A DNA stretch of 64,000 bases from Candidatus Pseudoruminococcus merdavium. Lineage in GTDB: Bacteria > Bacillota > Clostridia > Oscillospirales > Ruminococcaceae. The position numbers and the translations under genes are program-made. The notes beneath the pieces were generated by a model that ran no database searches, was not told the DNA's origin, and saw only the letters and a program-made list of their open reading frames with translations. The stretch lies in the NCBI GenBank assembly GCA_904419745.1, contig CAJFSS010000008.1, positions 47,498-111,497 of the forward strand, in the 5' to 3' direction. Position 1 is the stretch's first letter, and each line of letters begins with the position of its first letter. Below, piece after piece: positions 1-8,342 of the stretch.

Positions 1-1
1 G

Positions 2-1663
2 CAGCGTAGACAGAACATTGTTGACCGTTTGGCCCTGTTGGACGCCAAAGTTGGCGAGCTAATCCAGGCATGTAAAGATGCGGGAATCTATGATACGACC
101 ACTTTTATCCTGACTACGGATCATGGTATGGCAAATTTCGGCATTCAAGAGAGTGAAGAAGAGGATAACGCAACCACAAAACTCCCAGATTTGATGAGCA
201 CCATTGACGCCCTTGGAGATGGATTCAAGACAGAATTCCTCCATCCTACCGGAACAACTACTCCTTCGGAGGATACTGACATTGCAGTTGTAACCGCAGG
301 GCTTCAGGTTCAGCTGTCCTATATTGGTGAAAATGACCCAGAGGTTATTGCACAAAAGAATGCAAAAATCTTGGACGCCATCAAAGACAAAGTTTATGTG
401 GGAGAAATTATGGAACCTGATGGAATTGCAGCCAAAGGCAGTAAATCCGGATTTGCAGATTTGATTATCTCCCCGAAAACCCCGTATTTCTTCCATGCAA
501 CTTCGATGAATGCCAGAGTGGCACGCGGCCAGCATGACTCTCTCCAGCCGGAAGCCCAGAATATTGCCACTATGATGTGGGGCGCCGGTGTGAAAAAGGG
601 ATACACCTATACTGAACCTATGCAAAATACGGACCTGATGCCGACAGCCGCTGTACTGATGGGGATCAACCTCCCTATGGATGCCAATGGAAATGTTCTC
701 TATGATGCTTTGACAGAGATAGAAGAGCCCGAGCTTTATGAAAAGGTGATCGAAACTTCTGAAAATATGCAGGACGGGGCGATAATTGGCGGACAGCCTG
801 GAGAATCCTTTGAATTATCAGATGTTCCTGAAGCGGATTCCGTTGAGATCCGTTATGCAGCTCAGACAGACGTCATTTTGAAACTCTACCACAACGGAAA
901 AGAGATGCGTTCACTGTATTTCCCATCCACTGGGGGTTCAGATCAATTCGATACAAAGCCTTTGAATTTAACCATGTCCGAAGGGGATACGCTGAAACTG
1001 GTCCAGGAATCCACTTCTGGTTCCGGCGAAATTACCTTTGACAGCTTTACTTTTGTCAATGACAAGCCATTTCTGAGTGAAGCCGTACAGGCAGTCATTG
1101 ATCAGATAGAGGCTCTGCCGCAGGAAATTGCATTGGCGGACAAAGAGTCCGTACAGGCCGCCCGTGCAGCTTATGACGCGCTGAGTGCGAAAGAACAGGA
1201 GCAGGTAACAAATCTTGAGAAGCTTATTGCCGCAGAAAATGTAATCGCGCAGTTGGAACAGCAGGAATCTGACAGGAGGGTACAGGCAGTCATTGATCAG
1301 ATAGAGGCTCTGCCGCAGGAAATTACCCTGGCAGATAAGGAGTCCGTACAGGCCGCTCGTGCAGCCTATGACGCGCTGAGTGCGGAAGAACAGGCGCAGG
1401 TGACAAACCTTGAGAAACTTACTGCCGCAGAAGCTGCGATTGCAAAGCTGGAAGCAACAGAAGAACCTGTGAATCCCGGGGAGGGAGGAAATCCCCAAGG
1501 TCCGCAAGAGGGATCTGGAACTCCGGTTCCAAATCCGGGAGAGGAAAGCAACTCTGTTCAAACCGGGGATGCTTCAAATATTGCAGCCATTGCACTATGG
1601 GGGACCGGAGCCCTGTGCGCGATAGCGGCAGTGTCCCTCCAAAGCCGGAAGAAAAAAGATTAA
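2..1663 (+). CDS. Cell-wall-anchored alkaline-phosphatase-superfamily protein (5' partial)
   Basis: The reading frame is open from the left edge, so the N-terminus lies outside the window. A TTDHGM motif early in the visible part, and a later HDSLQPE segment, fit the metal-binding core of the type I phosphodiesterase/alkaline phosphatase superfamily. A beta-rich module follows (about residues 265-350 of the visible part). After it come two near-identical 65-residue helical repeats, a Pro/Gly/Glu-rich spacer, and a sorting-like tail: SVQTGD, a hydrophobic helix, then SRKKKD. This implies export and probable sortase anchoring at a non-LPXTG variant site. The substrate cannot be told; nucleotides, phosphodiesters or sugar phosphates are all possible. 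Confidence 0.75.
   Translation, partial: QRRQNIVDRLALLDAKVGELIQACKDAGIYDTTTFILTTDHGMANFGIQESEEEDNATTKLPDLMSTIDALGDGFKTEFLHPTGTTTPSEDTDIAVVTAGLQVQLSYIGENDPEVIAQKNAKILDAIKDKVYVGEIMEPDGIAAKGSKSGFADLIISPKTPYFFHATSMNARVARGQHDSLQPEAQNIATMMWGAGVKKGYTYTEPMQNTDLMPTAAVLMGINLPMDANGNVLYDALTEIEEPELYEKVIETSENMQDGAIIGGQPGESFELSDVPEADSVEIRYAAQTDVILKLYHNGKEMRSLYFPSTGGSDQFDTKPLNLTMSEGDTLKLVQESTSGSGEITFDSFTFVNDKPFLSEAVQAVIDQIEALPQEIALADKESVQAARAAYDALSAKEQEQVTNLEKLIAAENVIAQLEQQESDRRVQAVIDQIEALPQEITLADKESVQAARAAYDALSAEEQAQVTNLEKLTAAEAAIAKLEATEEPVNPGEGGNPQGPQEGSGTPVPNPGEESNSVQTGDASNIAAIALWGTGALCAIAAVSLQSRKKKD
1085..1450 (+). repeat. Tandem intragenic repeat, 2 copies, 195-bp period
   Basis: The segment starting at 1085 recurs at 1280, exactly 65 codons later. 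Both copies encode a helical unit starting VQAVIDQIEALPQEI and containing SVQAARAAYDALSA. They are nearly identical at DNA level, which implies recent duplication or gene conversion. Similar helical repeats serve as stalks in Gram-positive surface proteins. Confidence 0.85.
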
Positions 1664-1694
1664 AAACCACAAATTCATAATCTCCTTACAGTAA

Positions 1695-1745
1695 CAGAAG
1701 GAGGCCCCGTTCACAAATGAACAGGGCCTCCTTCTGGTTTGTATT
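1695..1745. terminator. Bidirectional terminator between convergent genes
   Basis: An 18-bp stem with one mismatch (1695-1712 with 1719-1736) is followed by a T-rich tract on the + side. It separates the phosphatase-like gene from the convergent nitroreductase. Confidence 0.8.
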
Positions 1746-1756
1746 GTTTTTTCTGT

Positions 1757-2531
1757 TCAGTTTCCCTTTTTCTTTTTGCCGGAACACCAGCTTTTAAGCA
1801 TAGCATGAACGGAACGGCTCATTTCCCTTGAAAAATCCGACTGGTATTTTCGCTTCATCATGGCACGGATTTCCTGGGGGTAACTGTAATCCGGTTTGCC
1901 GGCTCTCTGCGCACGATCTGTAAAGGCCGCGCAAAGCGTATCCCTATCCGCTTGGGAATAAGTGTTTTCATGGACAATGTATTTGGAATCAAACCGGGCT
2001 GGTTTTATCCGGGCTTCCTGTTGCTTTGTCGGATATCCAAAACAGAGCATCGCCACAGGGATGGCATATTTGGGAAGGCGGAATAGCTTTTGGTGCTGCT
2101 CAAAATTTTCCAAAATATCTCCAATATAACAGGAGCCAATCCCCAAACTTTCTGCCGCGACAACTGCGTTTTGTGCGGCAATCAAGGCATCGCAGGCGGC
2201 AAGCATCAGATCGCCTGCATCGGGCAAGCGGGGAGGCTCTCCCTCTGCCTGTTCGTAGCAGTAAGCATCATACCAGCGCTGATAATCCGCTAAAAAAACA
2301 AGGACAAGGGGGGGCTTTTGCAATAAAAGGCTGGTTGTCGCAGGTTGTTACAAGCTGTTCTTTCAAAGATTGGTCGGTGATGTCAAGAATGGTGAACATG
2401 GTCATGTTTCCGGCGGTTGGCGCTTCCAGGGACGCGCGGAGAATCGCCTCCTTTTCCGTCTGTGCAATTGGACGGTTTTCATATACTCGTACGGATTTAC
2501 GGGCAAAAAGTTCCTGTAGGGTCCAGCTCAT
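1757..2531 (-). pseudogene. Nitroreductase-family protein, disrupted by a frameshift
   Basis: The N-terminal part starts at the ATG at 2531 (MSWTLQELFARKSVR, then APTAGNM). The C-terminal part lies in a different frame and contains PLVLVFLADYQRWYDAYCY and GIGSCYIGDI. Both are typical of FMN-dependent nitroreductases. The frames meet at a run of seven C (minus strand, about 2308-2314); six C would restore one protein of about 257 residues reading KAPLVLVFLAD. A ribosome binding site (AAAGGATG) lies in the 3' end of the upstream LysR gene, so the two are probably cotranscribed. The shift could be a sequencing error, a phase-variable tract or true inactivation. Confidence 0.8.
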
Positions 2532-2538
2532 GTGACTT

Positions 2539-3447
2539 TCATCCTTTCCGCCCCTGTTCGGGCAGTTTTTGCTGTTCTTCCCAGGCAAAAAAGGAAAGAA
2601 ACCCTTTTGCAATCGGGGAAAGATAGCCGTCTTTTTTCCAAATGGCAGTGATTTTTGTCTCAAGCCTTTTTTCGGCAATTTGTTTGCAGATAAATCCCTG
2701 TCTACCCCCAAAAATGGTGGAGATGGACTGTGGGACAATGGCAACGCCTAGTCCGGCAGCCGCCCACATCAGGGAAGTACGGGCATCGTCGTTGAGACAG
2801 AGAATATCCGGCTCCATCTGCTCTGCCTTTAGCGTTTCGCGGATGAGCTGTTCAAATCTACGGTAAATTACCAGTGGTTTTGCACACAGGGCACTGAGTG
2901 GGACACAGAGGGAATCCAAATCATCAAAGAAACGTTCCTGTGCGGCAAAGACCATTGGTTCTGCGGCGAGTTCAATGCGTTCACAGCCCGGGGCGCGGAA
3001 TGGGGTGCGGACAATCGCGATATCAATGACGCCGTCGGAGAGCAGGTCAATGAGTTCAAAGGTATTGCCTTCCTGAATTTCAAAACGGACGTCCGGGTAT
3101 TGGTCGTGAAAAGCCCGTACCCTTCCTCCAAGCAGGACGGCCCCAGAGGAGGAGATGGTTCCAAGTCGCAAAGTCCCCCTCCGCCCAGCGCCGAGCGCCA
3201 GCATTTCCTGTTTTGCCGTGGAGGTCAGGGTAAGAATGTTTTGCGCACGTTCATAGAGGATACGGCCAGCGTCTGTCAGATGGGCCTTGCGCGCGCCTCG
3301 TTCCAGCAGAAGAACGCCGAGTTCCTCCTCCAGTAACATAAGCTGGTGGGAGAGCGGCGGCTGAGAGATATGCAGGCGTTTTGCCGCCGCGGTGATGTTT
3401 CCCTCTTCTGCGATGGCGCAGAAATAGGAAAGCTGTTTTAAGTCCAT
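2539..3447 (-). CDS. LysR-family transcriptional regulator
   Basis: The N-terminal winged helix-turn-helix is clear (MDLKQLSYFCAIAEEGNIT, then AAAKRLHISQPPLSHQL). A periplasmic-binding-protein-like effector domain follows from about residue 90, giving about 302 residues, normal for the family. The start at 3447 is preceded by AGAGGGGG. Only 7 bp separate its stop from the start of the frameshifted nitroreductase, so it probably controls that gene. The effector is unknown. Confidence 0.9.
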   Translation of the reverse strand: MDLKQLSYFCAIAEEGNITAAAKRLHISQPPLSHQLMLLEEELGVLLLERGARKAHLTDAGRILYERAQNILTLTSTAKQEMLALGAGRRGTLRLGTISSSGAVLLGGRVRAFHDQYPDVRFEIQEGNTFELIDLLSDGVIDIAIVRTPFRAPGCERIELAAEPMVFAAQERFFDDLDSLCVPLSALCAKPLVIYRRFEQLIRETLKAEQMEPDILCLNDDARTSLMWAAAGLGVAIVPQSISTIFGGRQGFICKQIAEKRLETKITAIWKKDGYLSPIAKGFLSFFAWEEQQKLPEQGRKG

Positions 3448-3667
3448 AAAAAATCCCCCTCTCACGGGAGTTTTGCGCTGTTAAGATAGTTGCAGCAACC
3501 TGAAAGAGGTTGCTGAATTTCGCAAAAACAATATCAAAAAGCTATAGAAAGTATATCAAGGTAATATTTTTCATATGGTTGTGCCCATGGTATAATAGAC
3601 GGCGGGAAAATCTGTCCCTGCGTCATAAATATGTTTCCTTTTATGATACAGGACTGGTATAAAAATA
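3448..3667. promoter_or_regulatory. Divergent intergenic region with sigma-A promoter for the ABC exporter
   Basis: A TATAAT at 3591-3596 lies 17 bp downstream of TTTTCA (3568-3573), pointing rightward to the ABC genes. The leader after it is about 90 nt. The leftward LysR gene must also start from this region, but I see no convincing minus-strand promoter. Confidence 0.6.
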
Positions 3668-3691
3668 GCAAGAGAAGGAATGAACAGAACA

Positions 3692-5425
3692 ATGGTCAAG
3701 TTATTGGGGAAATATCTGAAAGGGTTTCTCAAAGAGGCAACAATTGGTCCTGCGTTCAAGCTGACGGAGGCGGTTTTTGAACTGATTGTCCCGTTGGTGA
3801 TGGCGCAGATCATTGATGTCGGCGTAGCAAATGGGGATACGGGCTATGTCTTGCGTATGGGCGGCGTCATGATTCTACTCGGCGTGGTAGGGCTTTGCTG
3901 CGCGCTTGTCTGCCAATATTTTGCGTCAAAGGCGTCGCAAGGGGTTGGAACGGTGATGCGCAATGATATGTTCCGGCATATCTCCACACTGTCTCATGCA
4001 GAAATCGACCGCATTGGCACGCCATCGTTGATTAACCGTATTACCAACGATGTCAATCAGCTGCAAACTGCGGTGGCAATGTTGATCCGCCTGGTCATCC
4101 GCGCGCCATTCCTGGTTATCGGCGCCACTGTGATGGCAATTTCGATTGACTGGAAGATGTCAGGGATTTTTCTCGTAGCCATGGTGCTGATTGCCTTGGC
4201 TTTGTACCTGATCATGAGTCGTTCCATCCCTTTTTTTAAAGTGGTACAGCGGCTTTTGGATAAAATTTCCCTGATTACGCGTGAGAATTTGGAGGGCGTA
4301 CGCGTGATCCGCGCGTTTTCTCGCCAGGAAACGGAGAAAACGCGTTTTTCCGAGGCCTGCGAGGAACAGAGCAATACTGCCATCCGTGTGGGAAAACTCT
4401 CTGCGCTGCTCAATCCACTGACTTACATTATTGTCAACCTTGCCATTGTCGCCATCATTTGGTTTGGGGGCTATCAGGTCGATGGCGGGGAACTGACCCA
4501 GGGCAAGTTGATTGCACTGGTCAACTATATGACCCAGATCATGCTTGCCATGGTAGTTGTGGCAAATCTGGTCGTCATTTTTACCCGTGCGGCGGCTTCT
4601 GCTGCGCGCGTCAATGAGATTTTCTCTGTCCAATCCTCCATTGTACCAGGGGAAAAAGAGGTACAGGCTGTTTCAGGTACCCCCAGAGTAGAGTGGAAAG
4701 ACGTTTCCTTCGCCTACATGGGATCGGAGGAATATGCGCTGGAACATGTTACTCTTTCCGTAGCGGCGGGAGAGACGGTGGGCGTAATCGGTGGTACCGG
4801 AGCGGGAAAGTCTACGCTTGTCAACCTGATTCCACGATTCTATGACGTCAGCGAGGGGGCTTTGCTTGTGGATGGGGTGGACGTCCGGGAATACCCCTTT
4901 GCACAGTTGCGCACCCAGATTGGGGTTGTCCCCCAACGTGCAGTACTTTTTTCTGGAACGATTCGGGAAAACATGAAATGGGGAGACAAAAATGCTTCGG
5001 ATGAACAGATTTGGCATGCACTGGATATTGCACAGGCAAGTGAATTTGTCAAAAAACTCCCAGAAGGGCTTGACTATCAAATTCTGCAGGGGGGAAAGAA
5101 TCTCTCCGGCGGCCAGAAACAACGTCTGACCATTGCAAGGGCGCTGGTCGGTTCTCCCAAAATTCTGGTTCTTGATGACAGCGCAAGCGCCTTGGACTTT
5201 GCAACGGATGCTGCCCTGCGCCGTGCAATCCGCCGGCAGACACAGGATATGACGGTGTTCATGGTTTCCCAACGGGCGAATACTGTCAAGAATGCTGATA
5301 AAATTGTGGTACTCGACGATGGAGAGGTGGCCGGGATAGGAACCCATGGGGACCTGTTTGAATCCTGTGAAGTTTATCGGGAAATTTGCCTTTCCCAACT
5401 CTCTGCAGAGGAGGCGTCAAGATGA
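3692..5425 (+). CDS. ABC exporter subunit 1 (permease-ATPase, degenerate site)
   Basis: This is a half-transporter with six predicted membrane helices followed by an ATP-binding domain. Walker A is GGTGAGKST near residue 367, the signature is LSGGQKQR near 471, and Walker B reads ILVLDDSASALD near 490. The residue after the Walker B Asp is Asp, not the catalytic Glu. This pattern marks the degenerate half of heterodimeric type IV exporters such as TM287/288 and BmrCD. I chose the ATG at 3692 because AGAAGGA at 3673 sits too close to the alternative ATG at 3680. Its stop overlaps the next gene by 4 bp (ATGA). The substrate is unknown. Confidence 0.9.
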   Translation: MVKLLGKYLKGFLKEATIGPAFKLTEAVFELIVPLVMAQIIDVGVANGDTGYVLRMGGVMILLGVVGLCCALVCQYFASKASQGVGTVMRNDMFRHISTLSHAEIDRIGTPSLINRITNDVNQLQTAVAMLIRLVIRAPFLVIGATVMAISIDWKMSGIFLVAMVLIALALYLIMSRSIPFFKVVQRLLDKISLITRENLEGVRVIRAFSRQETEKTRFSEACEEQSNTAIRVGKLSALLNPLTYIIVNLAIVAIIWFGGYQVDGGELTQGKLIALVNYMTQIMLAMVVVANLVVIFTRAAASAARVNEIFSVQSSIVPGEKEVQAVSGTPRVEWKDVSFAYMGSEEYALEHVTLSVAAGETVGVIGGTGAGKSTLVNLIPRFYDVSEGALLVDGVDVREYPFAQLRTQIGVVPQRAVLFSGTIRENMKWGDKNASDEQIWHALDIAQASEFVKKLPEGLDYQILQGGKNLSGGQKQRLTIARALVGSPKILVLDDSASALDFATDAALRRAIRRQTQDMTVFMVSQRANTVKNADKIVVLDDGEVAGIGTHGDLFESCEVYREICLSQLSAEEASR

Positions 5426-7161
5426 GAAAAGACGGTACGTTAAAGCGCTTGATTTCTTTTACAAAGCCCTATCGCGGCTATCTGATCGGGGCGCTGTTCT
5501 CCGCTGTGGCAAGCGTCTCTTTGACTTTGCTTGCGCCGGTGATCAGCGGAAATGCCATTGACTATATTATTGGGCCGGGACAGGTGGACTTTAAAAATGT
5601 ATTTTTTTTACTCATCTGGCTTGCGGCAACAGTGGCAGGGGTTGCGGTCTTTCAATGGTTGATGACCCTGTGTACCAATACGGTTACTTACCGCACAGTC
5701 CGGGATTTGCGTAAAGCGGTCTTTGAAAAACTGGAAGACGTCCCTCTTTCCTATATTGATTCCCATTCCCATGGTGACCTGATTAGCCGTGTGGCAAACG
5801 ATATCGATCAGATTTCCGATGGACTACTCCAGGGTTTTTCCCAGCTCTTTACCGGGATTATCACCATCGTGGGGACCTTGGGCTTTATGCTCTATGTCGA
5901 TATCCCAATTGCCCTGGTCGTGGTGATTTTGACCCCGCTCTCCTTTTTCGTGGCATCTTTTATCGCCAAGGGAACGTATAATATGTTCCGGGAACAATCT
6001 GCGACCAAAGGAGAACTCAGCGGTTATATTGATGAGATGATCGGAAACCAGAAAGTGGTCAAGGCGTTCAGTTTTGAAGAGCGCGCACAGGAGGAGTTCG
6101 AGGAAATCAACCAAAGGCTTTACAAGTGCGGGGTCAAAGCGCAGTTTTATTCTGCACTGACAAATCCTTGCACCCGGTTTGTCAACTCCGTGGTCTATGC
6201 GGCGGTCGGGATTGTCGGCGCCCTGAGCGTCATCAGCGGCCGTTTGACCGTAGGGCAGCTCTCCTGCTTCCTCACCTATGCAAACCAGTATACCAAGCCG
6301 TTTAATGAGATTTCCGGGGTGATTACGGAATTCCAGGCGGCGCTTGCATGCGCGCGCAGGGTGTTTGCCGTGTTGGATGAACCGGAAGAAGCAGAGGAAA
6401 GCCCGAAGGTGCTTGAACACTGCGAGGGCAGCGTCCAGCTCAAAGATGTCTATTTCTCCTACAGCGAATCCAAGCCGTTGATTGAAAACTTGAATCTGCA
6501 TGCACAGCCGGGACAGAGAATTGCGATTGTCGGCCCGACCGGGTGTGGCAAGACCACCATTATCAACCTGCTGATGCGCTTTTATGACCCAAAGCAGGGA
6601 GAAATCCTGGTAGATGATACGGACATCCGGGATGTCACCCGTGCCAGCCTGCGCGGGATGTATGGGATGGTATTGCAGGATACCTGGCTGTTTGCCGGCA
6701 CCGTGCGGGATAACATTGCCTATGGTAAACCGGACGCCCCACTTGAGGAAATTGTGGCGGCGGCAAAAGCTGCACATGCGGACAGCTTTATCCGTCGTCT
6801 GCCGCAGGGGTATGATACCGTTCTGGCAGAGGACGGCGGAAATCTCTCCCAGGGGCAAAAGCAGCTGATGTGTATTGCGCGGATTATGCTGACCGACCCG
6901 CCGATGCTTATCCTGGACGAGGCAACCAGTAGTATTGACACCCGTACGGAAATCCGTGTCCAACGCGCCTTTGAAAAGATGATGGCGGGACGCACCAGCT
7001 TTATTGTGGCGCACAGACTTTCCACCATCAAAAACGCGGACAGTATTCTTGTCATGCGTGACGGACATATTGTGGAGCAGGGAAAACATGAACAGCTCCT
7101 TGCAAAGGGCGGATTCTATGCCGAACTGTATAACAGCCAGTTTGTCCCGTCTGATCTATAA
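5422..7161 (+). CDS. ABC exporter subunit 2 (permease-ATPase, catalytic Walker B)
   Basis: This is the partner half-transporter, with a membrane domain and an ATPase domain: GPTGCGKTT, then signature LSQGQKQ, then LILDEATSSID with an intact catalytic Glu. The altered signature (Gln for the first Gly) would pair with the Asp-containing Walker B of subunit 1, so one composite ATP site is degenerate and the other intact. The start at 5422 overlaps the stop of subunit 1, with GAGGAGG upstream, so the two are translationally coupled. A strong terminator follows. A drug, lipid or peptide exporter role is likely but cannot be specified. Confidence 0.92.
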   Translation: MRKDGTLKRLISFTKPYRGYLIGALFSAVASVSLTLLAPVISGNAIDYIIGPGQVDFKNVFFLLIWLAATVAGVAVFQWLMTLCTNTVTYRTVRDLRKAVFEKLEDVPLSYIDSHSHGDLISRVANDIDQISDGLLQGFSQLFTGIITIVGTLGFMLYVDIPIALVVVILTPLSFFVASFIAKGTYNMFREQSATKGELSGYIDEMIGNQKVVKAFSFEERAQEEFEEINQRLYKCGVKAQFYSALTNPCTRFVNSVVYAAVGIVGALSVISGRLTVGQLSCFLTYANQYTKPFNEISGVITEFQAALACARRVFAVLDEPEEAEESPKVLEHCEGSVQLKDVYFSYSESKPLIENLNLHAQPGQRIAIVGPTGCGKTTIINLLMRFYDPKQGEILVDDTDIRDVTRASLRGMYGMVLQDTWLFAGTVRDNIAYGKPDAPLEEIVAAAKAAHADSFIRRLPQGYDTVLAEDGGNLSQGQKQLMCIARIMLTDPPMLILDEATSSIDTRTEIRVQRAFEKMMAGRTSFIVAHRLSTIKNADSILVMRDGHIVEQGKHEQLLAKGGFYAELYNSQFVPSDL

Positions 7162-7168
7162 AAACAGC

Positions 7169-7204
7169 AAACAGGCTGCCCGGTTTCAGGGCAGCCTGTT
7201 TTGA
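7169..7204 (+). terminator. Rho-independent terminator after the ABC exporter
   Basis: A perfect 13-bp stem (7169-7181 with 7189-7201), rich in GC, with T residues after it. Confidence 0.85.
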
Positions 7205-7228
7205 TACCGTATTGATGGAGTCGCCGCT

Positions 7229-7576
7229 TTATTCAAAAAATTTTCCTTTATAAAAATTCTCGTTTCCAAGAGGAGTTGCTGTTAGCCGGAACAGCACACA
7301 GCCGTCCGGGCAGACGAGATTTTTGCTGTATTTTCCATCCCCGCCAATGTTTTCTAGATCACCGCCACTGCGGACGGCTTCCATGGTTGGAAACAGGATC
7401 ATCATCAGTTTGGAGCAGATTCCATACCCTTGCTGATTGACCGGGCAGCCATAGGTGCAGGTGTACTTGTCCCCGATTTCCTCTCCGTTTCGGCAGTAGC
7501 GTTCGGTATGATCCCCACGCAGGAACCCTATGACCTCTATTTCAAATCGATATTCCTCATCATACCATTTTTTCAT
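7229..7576 (-). CDS. TIGR04076-like small protein
   Basis: This 115-residue protein starts MKKWYDEEYRFEIEVI and carries GCPVNQQGYGICSKLMMIL and LVCPDGCVLFRLTA. The paired Cys positions (about 44, 53, 89 and 93) and layout resemble the TIGR04076 family, whose function is unknown. Metal or cluster binding by the cysteines is possible but unproven. The start has TAGGAGGATCTG directly upstream. Confidence 0.7.
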   Translation of the reverse strand: MKKWYDEEYRFEIEVIGFLRGDHTERYCRNGEEIGDKYTCTYGCPVNQQGYGICSKLMMILFPTMEAVRSGGDLENIGGDGKYSKNLVCPDGCVLFRLTATPLGNENFYKGKFFE

Positions 7577-7705
7577 ACAGATCCTCCTAACCTGTCTGTG
7601 TCCAGATCCTTATTTGTCATGATAGCATAGCGGTATGAGATTGTCACGGCATTACCCAGAAGATAGAGGAGAATCGCATCCCCCCTTTCATAGAAGTTGC
7701 AGGCG

Positions 7706-8023
7706 TTATAGGTCGTTTAGCTGCTCACATTCTTTCACAATTTTCTGGATGGCCTCTATTTGCGCAACAGTCAGACGAGAGACGTCAATGGATGCTGCTG
7801 ATGGCTCGGAATCCGGAAGCGGTTCCATTCCCAAAAGATAATCGGTACTGACTCCGAAAAAATGTGCAAGTTTTATCAATCCAGAAAAGGAGGGGAGACG
7901 CTCGTCGGATTCATACCTGGAAATAACACTGCTGGAAATATGGAGTTGCCCAGCAAGCTGAGCGATAGTCATGCCTTTTGCGGCGCGCAGCATGGTCAAA
8001 CGGCTGCCAAAACCCTCTATCAT
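7706..8023 (-). CDS. XRE-family transcriptional regulator
   Basis: This is a 105-residue DNA-binding protein. Its N-terminal helix-turn-helix reads LRAAKGMTIAQLAGQLHISS, followed by SRYESDERLPS and DYLLGMEPLP, the classic HTH_3 layout. A short C-terminal helix (residues 78-105) may dimerise or bind a ligand. AAGGAGG precedes the start. It is divergent from a 50-residue gene whose promoter carries two ATGGGCA direct repeats, so it may regulate that gene and itself. Confidence 0.88.
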   Translation of the reverse strand: MIEGFGSRLTMLRAAKGMTIAQLAGQLHISSSVISRYESDERLPSFSGLIKLAHFFGVSTDYLLGMEPLPDSEPSAASIDVSRLTVAQIEAIQKIVKECEQLNDL

Positions 8024-8082
8024 AGGCCTGTCCTCCTTTTTGTTTGTGTCTTGATTTGATTATAGGGCATTCTCCATGTCAG

Positions 8083-8125
8083 ATGGGCACGAAAATTGAC
8101 GAATGGGCAATTGATGTGCTATACT
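8083..8125 (+). promoter_or_regulatory. Sigma-A promoter with flanking ATGGGCA direct repeats
   Basis: TTGACG (8096-8101) and TATACT (8120-8125) are 18 bp apart and drive the 50-residue gene. ATGGGCA occurs at 8083-8089 and 8103-8109, exactly 20 bp apart, on both sides of the -35 element. The repeats are candidate operators for the divergent XRE repressor. Confidence 0.6.
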
Positions 8126-8145
8126 GGCAACGAGGTGAAGCGCCG

Positions 8146-8298
8146 ATGAATTACAAAGAAGCATATTATTATCTGTTTAACGAAGTCAGCGATTTAATTG
8201 AAAAACTCAAGGAGATCCAGGCAGCTTCCGAGGAAATCTGCATTGCACAGTCAAAATTGGATGCATTTGAAAAAGCGCAGACGCAAAGAAAGGAATAA
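8146..8298 (+). CDS. Small helical protein of 50 residues, unknown function
   Basis: It begins MNYKEAYYYLFNEVSDLIE and ends KAQTQRKE. It is predicted to be almost fully helical, with charged heptad-like spacing and no membrane segment. GAGGTGA lies 8 bp upstream of the ATG, a sigma-A promoter precedes it, and a strong hairpin follows, so it is a complete monocistronic unit. The function is unknown; small proteins of this look are common in gut Firmicutes. Confidence 0.75.
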   Translation: MNYKEAYYYLFNEVSDLIEKLKEIQAASEEICIAQSKLDAFEKAQTQRKE

Positions 8299-8342
8299 AA
8301 GATTTTCCCCTTCTGAAGACTAGACAGAAGGGGAAAATCTTT
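8298..8342. terminator. Bidirectional terminator, 18-bp stem
   Basis: 8298-8315 pairs perfectly with 8325-8342. A and T tracts on both sides allow use by the small gene and by the convergent spoIIP. Confidence 0.9.

Noticed and set aside
5824..7089. A 421-codon minus-strand frame
   Set aside because: Antisense of ABC subunit 2.
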